Origin: Terriglobia bacterium
GTDB taxonomy: Bacteria; Acidobacteriota; Terriglobia; Terriglobales; Acidobacteriaceae
Direction of reading: 5' to 3'
Assembly (NCBI GenBank): GCA_020072585.1
Contig: JAIQGL010000003.1
Coordinates: 186,001-250,000, forward strand
Length of the DNA stretch: 64,000 nucleotides
In this document: piece by piece, positions 17,461 to 26,049 of the stretch
How the letters are laid out: the number at the start of each line of letters is the position of its first letter
How positions within the stretch are numbered: position 1 is the first letter of the stretch
Made by a program: the position numbers and the translations under genes
The notes under the pieces: generated by a model
Seen by the model: only the letters and a program-made list of their open reading frames with translations
The model's database searches: none
Told to the model about the DNA's origin: nothing

Positions 17461-19782
17461 ATGAGCCGTAAACACCCAGATGGGTTTTTTCTATCTGAAA
17501 ACTCCTCGAAAGCCAGACTTCGGGAAGCGGAAGATGCCAGAAAGAACCGAGCAGAGATCGTAAAAGCATATTCACAAGGACAAGTTTCCCGTCGCGATCT
17601 AATCAAATGGGGCTTAATTACAACGGGTGGCGCACTCGCCCCCATCCATGGCCTCAACCCGTTCGTTAATAGCGCTTTTGCTGCAAGCGTAAACGGTCCC
17701 ACTGGCGCACCACCCAGCCCGGGACTGAATGGATTGGCTTTTACTCAGCCCATGCTTCGTTTTGAGCTTCTGGACCGTCAACCCATCGCCAATTGCAACC
17801 CCATTTGCACCGAGCAGGCAAACCAGACGCCGATCGCCTGTGCGCCAGAGTTGGGCGGAGGCTTTGGACCGATGGAAGGACGTCCTCCGGGACCGGATTG
17901 GGCACACCAGCGCTTTAACGAATTCGCCCCGCAGGTCTACATTGAAGCCTCGCAGGAAGGCGCCAAGGTCAACACCAAGAACGGCCAGAACATCCATCCC
18001 AAGTTCCACCCCAACCTTCCCGATCAGGGGCCGTTGGCCATGTGGACCTTTAACGGCACCATTCCGCCGAAGCTGGCGATTGGCCGCTACGGCGAACCGA
18101 TTATCTTCCGTCATCACAACAACCTTCCCGCTGATGTGACCAAGAACGGCGGCTTTGGACGCCACACGATCTCGACCCACGAGCACAACGGACACCACGG
18201 CGCGGAGAATGACGGCTTTACCGGCGCGTTCTTCTTTCCAGGACAGTTTTACGATTATCACTGGCCGATCATTCTGGCCGGACATGACAGCATTAATGTT
18301 GACGCAACTGATCCTCGCGCCGGCAGCCCGACTGACGCGGGTGGAATTAACAAGGTTCCCGGTGACTGGCATGAGACCATGAGCACCCACTGGTTTCACG
18401 ATCACATGTTCAGCTTCACCTCACAGAACGTGTACAAGGGCAATGCTGCCATGTTCAACATTTACAGCGCCCTGGATCGTGGCAATGAAGAATTGAACGA
18501 TGGCGTAAACCTGCGCCTGCCCAGCGGCAGCTCAAAGTCATGGGGCAACCTGGACTACGACATCAACCTGATGCTGGCCGACAAAGCATGGGATGCGAAT
18601 GGGCAGCTCTTCTTCGATATCTTCCAGCTGGATGGATTTATCGGCGACGTGATGACCGTAAACCTGTGCTACAAGCCGTTCTTTGAAGTAGAGCGCCGCA
18701 AGTATCGCTTCCGCATCCTGAACGCCAGCGTTTCGCGCTTTTTCAAAGTGGCTCTGAGCGATGGTTCGCCGATGATCCAGATCGCCAATGATGGCAACCT
18801 GCTGCCTCAACCTGTTGTTCTGACTCAGCTCGACGAACAGGGCATCGCGGAACGCTATGACATCGTGATTGACTTCTCGCGCTACAACCTTGGCGACAAA
18901 GTCTGGATGATGAACCTCTGCGAGCACCAAGATGGCAAGAAGCCTTCCAAGGATCTGAGCCTCGCGGACGCACTGGCGGGCAAATCGTCCGATCCCTGCG
19001 TCGGCAAGATCCTGGAATTCCGCATTACCTCGAACCCGGCCAAGCCGGATCTGAGCCAGGTTCCCGCGCAGATGATTCCCAACCCCGATCTCTCGAACAT
19101 CCCTGTGGTGCGTGAACGTACCTTCGAATTCGGCAGCGGCGCCAAGAGCCTCACGGATCCGAACGATAAAGATCCCTGGGGTGTTAAGACAGATGGTGGA
19201 ACCATGCTCCAGGCTGACTATGGCCGGGTCTCCGCGGCGCCCACACCGGGCACGCGTGAAATCTGGACTCTCAAGAATGCCGGCGGCGGCTGGGACCATC
19301 CGATTCACATCCACTTTGAAGAAGGCCAGATTCTTGCCCGTAACGGCAGCGCAGCCAATGTGCCGGCGTGGGAAAGAGGCCGCAAGGACGTGTATCGTCT
19401 GCGTCCGGGTGGAAGCGTTACGCTGACCATGCAGTTCCGCGAATTCTACGGAATGTTCATGGAGCACTGCCACAACACCGTGCATGAAGATCACGCCATG
19501 CTGGTCCGTTGGGAACTGGACCGCGGCCTTGTTCCAATGCCGACTCCAATACCGACACCGCAGGGAGTGGGCTACATCGCATCAACCACACTTACCGGGG
19601 CATTCAATCAGCCTTCCGGAGGTTCCTCTATCAAAGGCGGCTCGTCAACTTCGGGCGGCAGGGGTAAAGGCGGTAATGGTGGTGGCGGTCTGGACAATGG
19701 CATTTCCGGAGGAGACAGCGGCTCCGGCGGTGGCAAAGGTTCCAGCGGCAAAGGCAAAGGCTCAAGCGGCAAAGGCAGGTAG
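17461..19782 (+). CDS. Tat-exported multicopper oxidase
   Basis: The 773-residue enzyme has a long N-region and twin-arginine signal (VSRRDLIKWG, residues 41-50). Copper ligands appear in the order expected: STHEHNGHH, HWFHDHMF, HPIHIHFEEG, and HCHNTVHEDHAM, which supplies the T1 and trinuclear-centre ligands with a possible axial Met. Such oxidases (bilirubin oxidase/CotA/Mn-oxidase group) oxidise metals or phenols with O2. The last 55 residues are a Gly/Ser/Lys low-complexity tail (GGSSTSGGRGKGGNGGGG), unusual and perhaps surface-exposed or metal-binding. It is followed by a SCO-cytochrome c gene, which fits copper loading or electron transfer. The substrate is unknown. Confidence 0.9.
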   Translation: MSRKHPDGFFLSENSSKARLREAEDARKNRAEIVKAYSQGQVSRRDLIKWGLITTGGALAPIHGLNPFVNSAFAASVNGPTGAPPSPGLNGLAFTQPMLRFELLDRQPIANCNPICTEQANQTPIACAPELGGGFGPMEGRPPGPDWAHQRFNEFAPQVYIEASQEGAKVNTKNGQNIHPKFHPNLPDQGPLAMWTFNGTIPPKLAIGRYGEPIIFRHHNNLPADVTKNGGFGRHTISTHEHNGHHGAENDGFTGAFFFPGQFYDYHWPIILAGHDSINVDATDPRAGSPTDAGGINKVPGDWHETMSTHWFHDHMFSFTSQNVYKGNAAMFNIYSALDRGNEELNDGVNLRLPSGSSKSWGNLDYDINLMLADKAWDANGQLFFDIFQLDGFIGDVMTVNLCYKPFFEVERRKYRFRILNASVSRFFKVALSDGSPMIQIANDGNLLPQPVVLTQLDEQGIAERYDIVIDFSRYNLGDKVWMMNLCEHQDGKKPSKDLSLADALAGKSSDPCVGKILEFRITSNPAKPDLSQVPAQMIPNPDLSNIPVVRERTFEFGSGAKSLTDPNDKDPWGVKTDGGTMLQADYGRVSAAPTPGTREIWTLKNAGGGWDHPIHIHFEEGQILARNGSAANVPAWERGRKDVYRLRPGGSVTLTMQFREFYGMFMEHCHNTVHEDHAMLVRWELDRGLVPMPTPIPTPQGVGYIASTTLTGAFNQPSGGSSIKGGSSTSGGRGKGGNGGGGLDNGISGGDSGSGGGKGSSGKGKGSSGKGR

Positions 19783-19797
19783 CTAGAACCCTCACAG

Positions 19798-19833
19798 CGG
19801 CGGGACGGTCCACCGGGGACGCCCCGCCGTTTT
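19798..19833 (+). terminator. Hairpin after multicopper oxidase
   Basis: CGGCGGG (19798-19804) pairs with CCCGCCG (19823-19829), followed by TTTT. It lies between the oxidase and the SCO gene and may be a weak or partial terminator. Confidence 0.55.
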
Positions 19834-19881
19834 AATCGCAACTACAAGATCGGGACCAGAGAACCAAAGGGAACAAACACC

Positions 19882-20910
19882 ATGCGACGGAATGGTTGGG
19901 GCATCCTGGCGGCGGCAGCCGTGTTCATTATTTCTACCGCTATTTATCTGACGGTTGGCGCAGCGCCTGCCGCCGCGGACAACTCCTATTGGGGCGCAAA
20001 TTATTTCCCCAACGTGCCTCTCATCACACAGGATGGCAAGACCATCCACTTTTATGACGATATGCTGAAAGGCAAAATCGTCCTGATCAATTTCATTTAT
20101 ACCGAATGCGGCGATGTCTGCCCGCTGGAAACCGCCAAACTTGCCCAGGTCTACAAACTGCTGGGCGACCGTATGGGCAAAGACATTTTCTTTTACTCCA
20201 TCAGCGTTGATCCCAGGCGCGATACGCCGGCGGTACTCAAAACCTACGCCAAAAAATTTCATACCGGCCCGGGCTGGTACTTCCTGACCGGCAAGCGCGA
20301 AGACATTGACACGGTACGCAAAAAAATCGGAATGGCCGGACGACTGGACGAAGATCCTGTTACCGGGCACACCACCAGTCTGACTCTGGGCAATGAGCCC
20401 CAGGGCCAGTGGATGCAGGACGGATCATTTGACGATCCGCGTTTCATTGCCACCATCATGGACAACTGGCTGACGCCGGGATACCGCAAAGCCGCCAACA
20501 GCTATGAGAACGCACCTAAGGTTGACGAATCGGTTGGCGGGGAAGGCCCATCCATGTTCCGCACACGTTGCGCTGCCTGCCACACCATTGGCGGTGGCGA
20601 CGGCGTGGGACCAGACCTGCTCGGCGTAACCACCGCTCGCGGCCGTGATTGGACCATGCGGTACATTCTGGCTCCAGACAAGGCATTGGCTGCTAAAGAT
20701 CCGGTGGCTGTTGCACTGTTCAAGAAATACAACCAGGTAAAAATGCCGAACCTGCACTTGACCCCGGCAGACGTAAAAGTGTTACTCGCCTATTTTGAAG
20801 CCCAAACAGCTTTTGTCACAAAGGCCGGTCATTCATCCGCGGACAGGACAAGCGCGATGAAAACCGACCCAGAATCCACGAAAACCAGTCAGGGACCGGG
20901 CAGAAATTAA
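19882..20910 (+). CDS. SCO1/SenC-cytochrome c fusion protein
   Basis: The 342-residue exported protein has an N-terminal signal/anchor (residues 6-32), then a SCO domain with the copper-binding ECGDVC pair (CxxxC, about residue 77) and a later conserved His in GHTTSLTLG. After residue 215 comes a cytochrome c domain with the haem motif CAACH and a distal methionine in QVKMPNLHLTP. SCO proteins deliver copper to oxidases; the fused haem domain suggests a thiol/haem redox relay. It lies next to a multicopper oxidase, so it probably serves that enzyme or a terminal oxidase elsewhere. Confidence 0.9.
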   Translation: MRRNGWGILAAAAVFIISTAIYLTVGAAPAAADNSYWGANYFPNVPLITQDGKTIHFYDDMLKGKIVLINFIYTECGDVCPLETAKLAQVYKLLGDRMGKDIFFYSISVDPRRDTPAVLKTYAKKFHTGPGWYFLTGKREDIDTVRKKIGMAGRLDEDPVTGHTTSLTLGNEPQGQWMQDGSFDDPRFIATIMDNWLTPGYRKAANSYENAPKVDESVGGEGPSMFRTRCAACHTIGGGDGVGPDLLGVTTARGRDWTMRYILAPDKALAAKDPVAVALFKKYNQVKMPNLHLTPADVKVLLAYFEAQTAFVTKAGHSSADRTSAMKTDPESTKTSQGPGRN

Positions 20911-20934
20911 GCTGTCCGCCTGACTGCGAGTGGG

Positions 20935-20970
20935 CCGCCCTACGCTCAATGCGTTGGGCGGTTTTTTTTT
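20935..20970 (+). terminator. Rho-independent terminator
   Basis: CCGCCC-T-ACGC, loop TCAAT, GCGT-T-GGGCGG, then a run of nine T residues. A textbook intrinsic terminator closing the oxidase/SCO unit. Confidence 0.9.
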
Positions 20971-21057
20971 GGAACTGCAAATCTTCCTTCACCCATCGGC
21001 CAATGGCTAAAGGCGAATGCCTCATTTACAATTTCCTGTTTTAAGGGCCTCCTCCAT

Positions 21058-21411
21058 ATGTCACTGCCTGAATACAAACAACTGGTGGACGAAGCGAAGC
21101 GCGAGATCAAAGAGATTGACGCCGCTGAACTCAGCCACATGCAGCAAACGCAGCAGAACTTTACGCTGATTGACGTGCGCGAGCCCGACGAGGTCGCACA
21201 GGGCGCCATCTCTGGCGCACAACCGCTGCCGCGCGGCCAGCTCGAACACAAGATCGATACCATCACCTCCGATAAGGATCAGCCGATTGTTTGTTACTGC
21301 GGAGGTGGCGGACGCTCCGCCCTGGCCGCACAAACTCTGAAGCGTATGGGCTTCAAAAATGTAATGTCGCTAGCCGGCGGATATAAAGGGTGGAAGGGAA
21401 GCGGCGGCTAG
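21058..21411 (+). CDS. Rhodanese-domain protein
   Basis: The 117-residue single-domain rhodanese has the opening TLIDVREPDEVAQGAISGA and the active-site loop VCYCGGGGRSALAA with the catalytic Cys. No signal peptide, so cytoplasmic sulfur transfer is expected. The usual single domain is about 100 residues, with an N-terminal helix of 25 residues added here. A GCCTCC-type box precedes the ATG but no ideal ribosome site. Confidence 0.9.
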   Translation: MSLPEYKQLVDEAKREIKEIDAAELSHMQQTQQNFTLIDVREPDEVAQGAISGAQPLPRGQLEHKIDTITSDKDQPIVCYCGGGGRSALAAQTLKRMGFKNVMSLAGGYKGWKGSGG

Positions 21412-21417
21412 CGCCGG

Positions 21418-21541
21418 TATTTGGTACTTGGTTTTTGGTATTTGGCAAAGCGTATTGTGCTTACTGCTTTCCTCGCAACATGGTTGAAAATGCCAATGGC
21501 TCGCAGAAATCGCTAAGCACCAAATACTAAATACCAAATTA
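21418..21541. repeat. Imperfect inverted repeat between rhodanese and MBL genes
   Basis: TATTTGGTACTTGGTTTTTGGTATTTGG near 21418 is complementary in part to CACCAAATACTAAATACCAAATT ending near 21541. The arms are themselves built of a TATTTGGT-like unit. It may be a transcript end structure or a dispersed intergenic repeat. Confidence 0.5.
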
Positions 21542-21572
21542 AAATTCTTCTTCATCCAAAAAAGGAACGCCT

Positions 21573-22286
21573 ATGAAACTCAACGGCATCAAAATCACCT
21601 GGCTCGGACACTCAACCTTTCTCGTCGTAACACCCGGCGGCAAGAACATCATTCTTGACCCCTGGATCAGCGGCAATCCGAAGACGCCGGCCAACAAGAA
21701 GACGTTCGATAAGCTGGATTACATGCTCATCTCACACGGCCACAGTGATCACTTTGCCGATGCCGCGGAGCTGGCGAAGAAGCATAACCCGACGGTTGTC
21801 AGTATCTATGAGCTCTGCATGTTTCTGCATAACAAGGGCGCCAAACAGATTGCGCCCATGAACAAAGGCGGCACGCAGAAGGTGGGCGACATCAAGGTCA
21901 CCATGGTCAACGCGCACCACTCGAACACCGTGGATGACGGAGGCACATCCGTTCCCGGCGGCGAGCCGTGCGGCTTTGTGATTGAATTCGAAAATGGATT
22001 GAAGCTTTATCATGCTGGTGATACCTGCGTCTTTGGCGATATGGCCATCATCCGTGAACTCTACGCGCCTGACGTGTGCATGCTGCCCATTGGCGACCTC
22101 TTTACCATGGGGCCCAAAGAGGCCGCCTACGCGTGCAGCCTGCTCAAACCGAAAGCCGTGATCCCCATGCACTATGCCACTTTCCCTGTACTTACCGGAA
22201 CGCCGGAAGCGCTCCAGCAAGAGTTGAAAGCGCGCGGCGTGACCGTGGAGTTGATCACGATGAAACCGGGCGAGACGATTTCTTGA
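21573..22286 (+). CDS. Metal-dependent hydrolase, UPF0173 MBL fold
   Basis: The 237-residue cytoplasmic protein starts ITWLGHSTFLV and has the metallo-beta-lactamase HxHxDH motif as SHGHSDH (about residue 50), followed by NAHHS, YHAGDT and a late PMHYATFP. This set and the length match the UPF0173 (YtkL-like) family. The physiological substrate is not established for the family. A ribosome site (AAAGGAACGCCT) precedes the ATG. Confidence 0.9.
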   Translation: MKLNGIKITWLGHSTFLVVTPGGKNIILDPWISGNPKTPANKKTFDKLDYMLISHGHSDHFADAAELAKKHNPTVVSIYELCMFLHNKGAKQIAPMNKGGTQKVGDIKVTMVNAHHSNTVDDGGTSVPGGEPCGFVIEFENGLKLYHAGDTCVFGDMAIIRELYAPDVCMLPIGDLFTMGPKEAAYACSLLKPKAVIPMHYATFPVLTGTPEALQQELKARGVTVELITMKPGETIS

Positions 22287-22306
22287 GCGTATTCCTGCGA
22301 TTTTTT

Positions 22307-22395
22307 TGGCAGGGGCTAAAGCCCCCGATCAATTTCAATGCACTTGCGGCACGACTGGAAGTCGTGCCCTGATACCTACAGAGGCTAAAGCCAGC
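22307..22395. repeat. REP-like intergenic palindromes
   Basis: GGGGCTAAAGCCCCC forms one palindrome and GCACGACTGGAAGTCGTGCC a second, followed by a partial third, GAGGCTAAAGCC. Paired palindromes of this type are scattered between genes in many acidobacterial genomes (recalled, not searched). A truncated relative, GCAGGGGCTAGTAAGCCC, occurs near 24858. Confidence 0.6.
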
Positions 22396-22427
22396 TTGCC
22401 ACGCCCTCGACCTCTTTGGAGTTACTC

Positions 22428-23063
22428 ATGCCCGACATCACCAATCCCGCTGTTGACCAATACATGCTTGCGCTGCTGCCCGCGCGTGATGCCGTCTTTA
22501 AAGAGATGGAAGCGCAGGCGCTCAAGCGCGATGTCCCGATCGTTGGGCCGGCCGTGGGCCGTGTGCTCTACCAGTACGCACGGCTCATCAACGCCAGAAA
22601 AGTATTTGAGCTCGGCTCTGCCATCGGATACTCCACGCTCTGGTGGGCGCACGCCGTGGGTGAGGGCGGGGAAGTTTTTTATACTGACGGCGACCTCAGG
22701 AAAGCCGACGAAGCCCGCGGCTACTTCCAGCAAGCTGGTGTCGCCAGCCGGATCCACGTCGGCGTGGGTGACGCCCTGGAGCAGCTTTCTGCGCAAAGCC
22801 AGGAGTTTGACATTATCTTTAACGACGTCGACAAGCAGTATTACCCGGCGGTGCTTGATCTGGCGCCTGGCCGGCTTCGCCGCGGCGGGCTGTTTATTAC
22901 CGACAATGCGCTCTGGTCCGGCCGCGTCACCGAGACGAATCCCAAGGAAGAAACTACGCGGGCGATTCAAGAATTCAACCGGCGCTTATATGCGATGAAG
23001 GATTTCTTTACCACCATCCTGCCGTTAAGGGATGGGCTGGCCGTGGCGGTGAAAGGCAGCTAG
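22428..23063 (+). CDS. O-methyltransferase, CCoAOMT/YrrM type
   Basis: The 211-residue product has the class I SAM motif VFELGSAIGYSTLWWA, then EVFYTDGD, the metal-site FDIIFNDVDKQYYPAVLDLAP, and LRRGGLFITDNALWSG. It resembles bacterial catechol-type O-methyltransferases that depend on a divalent cation. The ATG at 22428 is preferred because GGAG sits eight bases upstream; a start at 22416 would overlap that site. Substrate unknown. Confidence 0.9.
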   Translation: MPDITNPAVDQYMLALLPARDAVFKEMEAQALKRDVPIVGPAVGRVLYQYARLINARKVFELGSAIGYSTLWWAHAVGEGGEVFYTDGDLRKADEARGYFQQAGVASRIHVGVGDALEQLSAQSQEFDIIFNDVDKQYYPAVLDLAPGRLRRGGLFITDNALWSGRVTETNPKEETTRAIQEFNRRLYAMKDFFTTILPLRDGLAVAVKGS

Positions 23064-23086
23064 TTATTTTGCCGCAAGATGCAGAT

Positions 23087-23548
23087 TCAAATGCCCAGGC
23101 CGCGGGCTATGTTTACCCTGATCGCAATGCGCGATTCGGGCAGGAACTCAATCCTGACGTTGTTCGCCTCGCGTAACTCGTTGTAATACTCATTCGCAAC
23201 GCGTAGTTTCCGGCCTGATATCTTCATATAGCAGCGTCCAAACCGTGTCATGTAGACCCGTTCCGGCGCGCCTTCAACTATCTGGACCAACCCTCCAGCC
23301 ATATCAAGAGCAAACTTCCTATACTGGCGCACGCAGTTGACCCATGCCGCGGCCGCCAGACCGCCAATCAGCAGAAGACAGGTTACCTCCACTAAAAAGT
23401 CGAGGTCTAAGACAAACCATACGATCACGAAGTAACCGGCGGTGAAGATAACGGGTGCGGCCCAGAATTGCCGGCCGATCAGGGCCTTTGCATCGGTCCT
23501 GTCATCTTCCGCCAGGGCGCGGGAACGATCTTGACCAAGTGTGCTCAT
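23087..23548 (-). CDS. Hypothetical membrane protein
   Basis: The 153-residue product has two close hydrophobic segments (about 32-52 and 57-75) and a C-terminal soluble part with YMTRFGRCYMKISGRKLRVANEYYNELR. I do not recognise the family. It is convergent with the O-methyltransferase gene, and its start faces the promoter region of the secreted protein at 23683. Confidence 0.65.
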   Translation of the reverse strand: MSTLGQDRSRALAEDDRTDAKALIGRQFWAAPVIFTAGYFVIVWFVLDLDFLVEVTCLLLIGGLAAAAWVNCVRQYRKFALDMAGGLVQIVEGAPERVYMTRFGRCYMKISGRKLRVANEYYNELREANNVRIEFLPESRIAIRVNIARGLGI

Positions 23549-23682
23549 ACGTTGCGGCTAGACATGGTGGCGCTTGCGTCGCACTGTATCAAATTCCGAT
23601 TTTTGCCGCAAGGAGGTTCCCAGAATGGAAAGCGGTGGTAAGCTAGTGCCGCATCCAGAGAAGCTCAATATAGGGGAGAAGA

Positions 23683-24165
23683 ATGTCCAAGAAAAAGCTG
23701 ATTTGTACCTTCATGCTGCTGGCCATGTGCGCACAGGTAGCATTCGCCGGCCTGGGCAGCGATAAGACAAAGTATATCGGAGGGACCGTAAGCGCGCTCA
23801 AGGAAGGCGTTGAAGGCAAGTCTTCCGCCAAGGACGAAAAAGTTTTTGTTTTCATCACTGACAAGGACGGGAAAGAAGGTAAGGTTGAGATACCTTACGA
23901 CAAAGTTGATTCGCTGGAATATGGACAGAAAGCCGGACGGCGCGTCGGCGTAGCTTTTGTCGTGAATCCTATCTTTATCTTCTCCAAGAAGCGCCGCCAC
24001 TTTCTGACCCTTGGCTATACAGATGCCGATGGCAAGCAGCAGGCCGCCGTGTTTGAAATGGGTAAAGACGTGATCCGCGTGACCCTGGCCACTCTGGAAG
24101 CGCGCACCGGCAAAAAGATCGAATACCAGGATGAAGAGGCCCGCAAGAGCGGCCGCGGCAACTGA
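23683..24165 (+). CDS. Hypothetical secreted protein
   Basis: The 160-residue product has a signal peptide (MSKKKLICTFMLLAMCAQVAFA) and a small beta-rich domain with KVEIPYDKVDSLEYGQKAGRR and HFLTLGYTDADGKQQAAVFEMGKD. The pattern recalls acidobacterial periplasmic proteins of unknown function. A gene for another secreted protein follows after 9 bp, so they form an operon. AGGGGAGAAG precedes the ATG. Confidence 0.75.
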   Translation: MSKKKLICTFMLLAMCAQVAFAGLGSDKTKYIGGTVSALKEGVEGKSSAKDEKVFVFITDKDGKEGKVEIPYDKVDSLEYGQKAGRRVGVAFVVNPIFIFSKKRRHFLTLGYTDADGKQQAAVFEMGKDVIRVTLATLEARTGKKIEYQDEEARKSGRGN

Positions 24166-24174
24166 AGGGACTTT

Positions 24175-24855
24175 ATGATCTGGTTAACTCTGATTATGGC
24201 CCTGGCGCTTGCGCCTCAGGCCCAGCAGGCTGCTAACGAGCCGGTAAAGACCGATGCACCGGCTGCCGTGAAAGCCGAGAGCGCGGCGACGGCGGCCAAG
24301 CCTGTCAGCGCGGAAGCCAACGCTTCTGCACTGAACGCCAAGCTGCTCACCATCACGCGCATTTACGTGGACGACTTTGGCGCGGACCCCGTGGCCAAAC
24401 AGATCCAGGCCATGGTGATCAACAGCATCAGCGAATCCAGGCGCTTCATCATCACGGAAAATAAGGAGAAGGCCGATGCCATCCTGAAGGGCACGGCGCT
24501 GGAAAAGACTTCGACTGAGTTTCACGGGCTGAATGAGAAGGCGGTGGCGGCCTCGTCCCACGGAGCCGCCAGCAGTGAGGTCAGCGGAAGCTCTTCCGGC
24601 GGAGCCGGATCCGTCTCCGGCAGCGCTCACGCGTTTCACATCGGCAGCCTGGTGGGAGCCGACGATTCCACGGCTTCATCAGAGACGATCAATGACGCGC
24701 GTGTTGCTGTCCGCCTGGTCGCAGCCGATGGCGATGTGATCTGGTCTACAACCCAGGAAAGCCGCGGAGCAAAATACAAAGGCGCCAGCGCCGATGCGGC
24801 GGACAAGGTTGTAAAGCGGCTGATGTTGGATCTGGAAAAGCTGCAAGCAAAGTGA
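24175..24855 (+). CDS. Hypothetical secreted protein, CsgG-like fold possible
   Basis: The 226-residue product begins with a hydrophobic segment (MIWLTLIMALALAPQA), then an Ala-rich linker, then ITRIYVDDFGADPVAKQIQAMVINSI followed by SRRFIITENKEKADAILKG. A Ser/Gly-rich insert (about 125-150) and VRLVAADGDVIWSTTQES follow. The strand order recalls the alpha/beta domain of CsgG or DUF4136-type periplasmic proteins. That match is tentative. It is coupled to the gene at 23683. Confidence 0.65.
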   Translation: MIWLTLIMALALAPQAQQAANEPVKTDAPAAVKAESAATAAKPVSAEANASALNAKLLTITRIYVDDFGADPVAKQIQAMVINSISESRRFIITENKEKADAILKGTALEKTSTEFHGLNEKAVAASSHGAASSEVSGSSSGGAGSVSGSAHAFHIGSLVGADDSTASSETINDARVAVRLVAADGDVIWSTTQESRGAKYKGASADAADKVVKRLMLDLEKLQAK

Positions 24856-24939
24856 GCGGCAGGGGCTAGTAAGCCCAAGTAGTTGCTCTGGAAAAGTTGT
24901 GCCGGTTTGAAAAACAGGCTGGTAAATGCAAGGTAGGCC

Positions 24940-25226
24940 GGTAATGGTCTTTTCAATTAGCGCAATCTTCTTTTCACGCCACCATCCCTAGAGTTGTTTC
25001 TCGCGGCTGATTACACTTTGCACGTAGTGGAATGTTTCGTAATAAACCAAACGGTGGATTTTATATTTCCTGGTGAAGCCTTTAATAGAATCCATTTTGT
25101 GCTGGGATTAATACGGCGATCAATATAGCCAGTGGTGCCAACGTAGAGCGTACCGCTGCGGCTTACGAGAATGCAAAACCAGAATTTGTAATCGTACCCG
25201 TCATGCACGGCGAAAGATGTTAGCAC
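24940..25226 (-). pseudogene. GIY-YIG endonuclease-like pseudogene
   Basis: The first part reads FCILVSRSGTLYVGTTGYIDRRI, the GIY-YIG core with Arg. Near 25105 the frame is lost; the next frame then continues HKMDSIKGFTRKYKIHRLVYYETF and ISREKQL, stops at a TAG (24988-24990), and resumes GWWREKKIALIEK. These are the later blocks of the same small family in order. One frameshift and one nonsense codon therefore inactivate the gene. It lies at the edge of a repeat-rich, gene-poor stretch. Confidence 0.8.
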
Positions 25227-25282
25227 AAGCGGTAAATAAGAGAACTCCCCGATGCAGCATGGTTACGATAAGCATTCTCGCG

Positions 25283-25326
25283 ATCCTTCGACTCGCGCGC
25301 GCATTCACGCGCGCATTGCTCAGGAT
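25283..25326. repeat. Intergenic GC-rich palindrome
   Basis: ATCCT...AGGAT encloses GCGCGC ATTCAC GCGCGC. The 'gatccttcgactcg...gctcaggatgaca' framing resembles a dispersed intergenic repeat known from acidobacterial and other soil genomes (recalled, not searched). Confidence 0.55.
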
Positions 25327-25787
25327 GACAAGTTCTTAAATTTCAAGTTGGAGAATAGGTATGGCGATGTGGCAATTCTTTATAGAGCTCTACGCGGCGT
25401 GAAAAGGGCTGCTCTTTCCACCCCCTTGGACCGCTTCTTTTCCTAGCATTAGCTATTCGAAAACGAACAGCGTTTGAACGCTGTCTTGTCAAGACGTGTC
25501 CCGATTCGTAATTGATTCGCTGACGGCGATGCGCTATGCTGGCGCAGCACCTCAGGGTGTAAGCAGGCGCGATCTTTGAAATTTGAAAATCAGCAGTCAG
25601 CAATTAGCAGCTGGGCATTAAGCCCAAAAACAAAACCAAGACGGATTTGGTAAGCAAATTGAACGCGGTTTAAGGCCGGTTTGACGTGATTGGAGCATGG
25701 TTCGGCAGAGAATCTCTGGGATGACCCAAGCTAAGCCCTTTTGAATCCTAGTCGGGGCCATGGGGGGTGGGATGGTGGATGAGAAAG

Positions 25788-25831
25788 TGTCAGGGATGTG
25801 CCCGGTCTAAATGTCAGGGATCCTCCCGTTC
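25788..25831. repeat. Tandem TGTCAGGGAT unit, IS21-end-like
   Basis: TGTCAGGGATGTGCCCGGTC and TGTCAGGGATCCTCCCGTTC stand 24 bases apart. Multiple short terminal repeats beginning TGT are typical of IS21-family ends. No transposase genes are present, so this would be a solitary end. Assignment is tentative. Confidence 0.4.
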
Positions 25832-25870
25832 GTACAAAGATTGACCCTCTGCCGGCTGGGATTGGGGATT

Positions 25871-25947
25871 GGGTCACCCAAGCGTCACCCAAGGGTCACC
25901 CAGGCGTGACGCAAGCGACACGCAAGGATCACGCAGGGGTCTCCCTA
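25871..25947. repeat. 11-bp degenerate tandem repeat, seven units
   Basis: Units are GGGTCACCCAA, GCGTCACCCAA, GGGTCACCCAG, GCGTGACGCAA, GCGACACGCAA, GGATCACGCAG and GGGTCTCCCTA. The core GTCACCC is itself near-palindromic (GGGTCACCC/GGGTGACCC). The period is close to one DNA helical turn, so bound protein would align on one face. It lies downstream of the hydrolase gene at 26050. Confidence 0.85.
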
Positions 25948-26049
25948 GCGTCGATTTGAGCAAACGCTTTTGTTTGCAACAAGACGCAAAAAATGGCGGG
26001 TGGGGACTCACCGAGACTACGGTCCAAGGGGGGCCGTGCCTTCTTGAGA

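Larger units (their letters stand above)
25227..26049. other. Repeat-rich stretch without intact genes
   Basis: This 0.8-kb segment holds a GC palindrome, a tandem 24-base unit resembling an IS end, and a run of 11-base repeats (each listed separately). No open frame here has a ribosome site plus plausible protein. It looks like a graveyard of mobile or repetitive DNA. Confidence 0.6.

Noticed and set aside
25252-25446. Plus-strand frame of 64 codons
   Set aside because: Its first half is the GC palindrome; no ribosome site.
25871-25947. CRISPR-like array
   Set aside because: The units are contiguous 11-mers without spacers.
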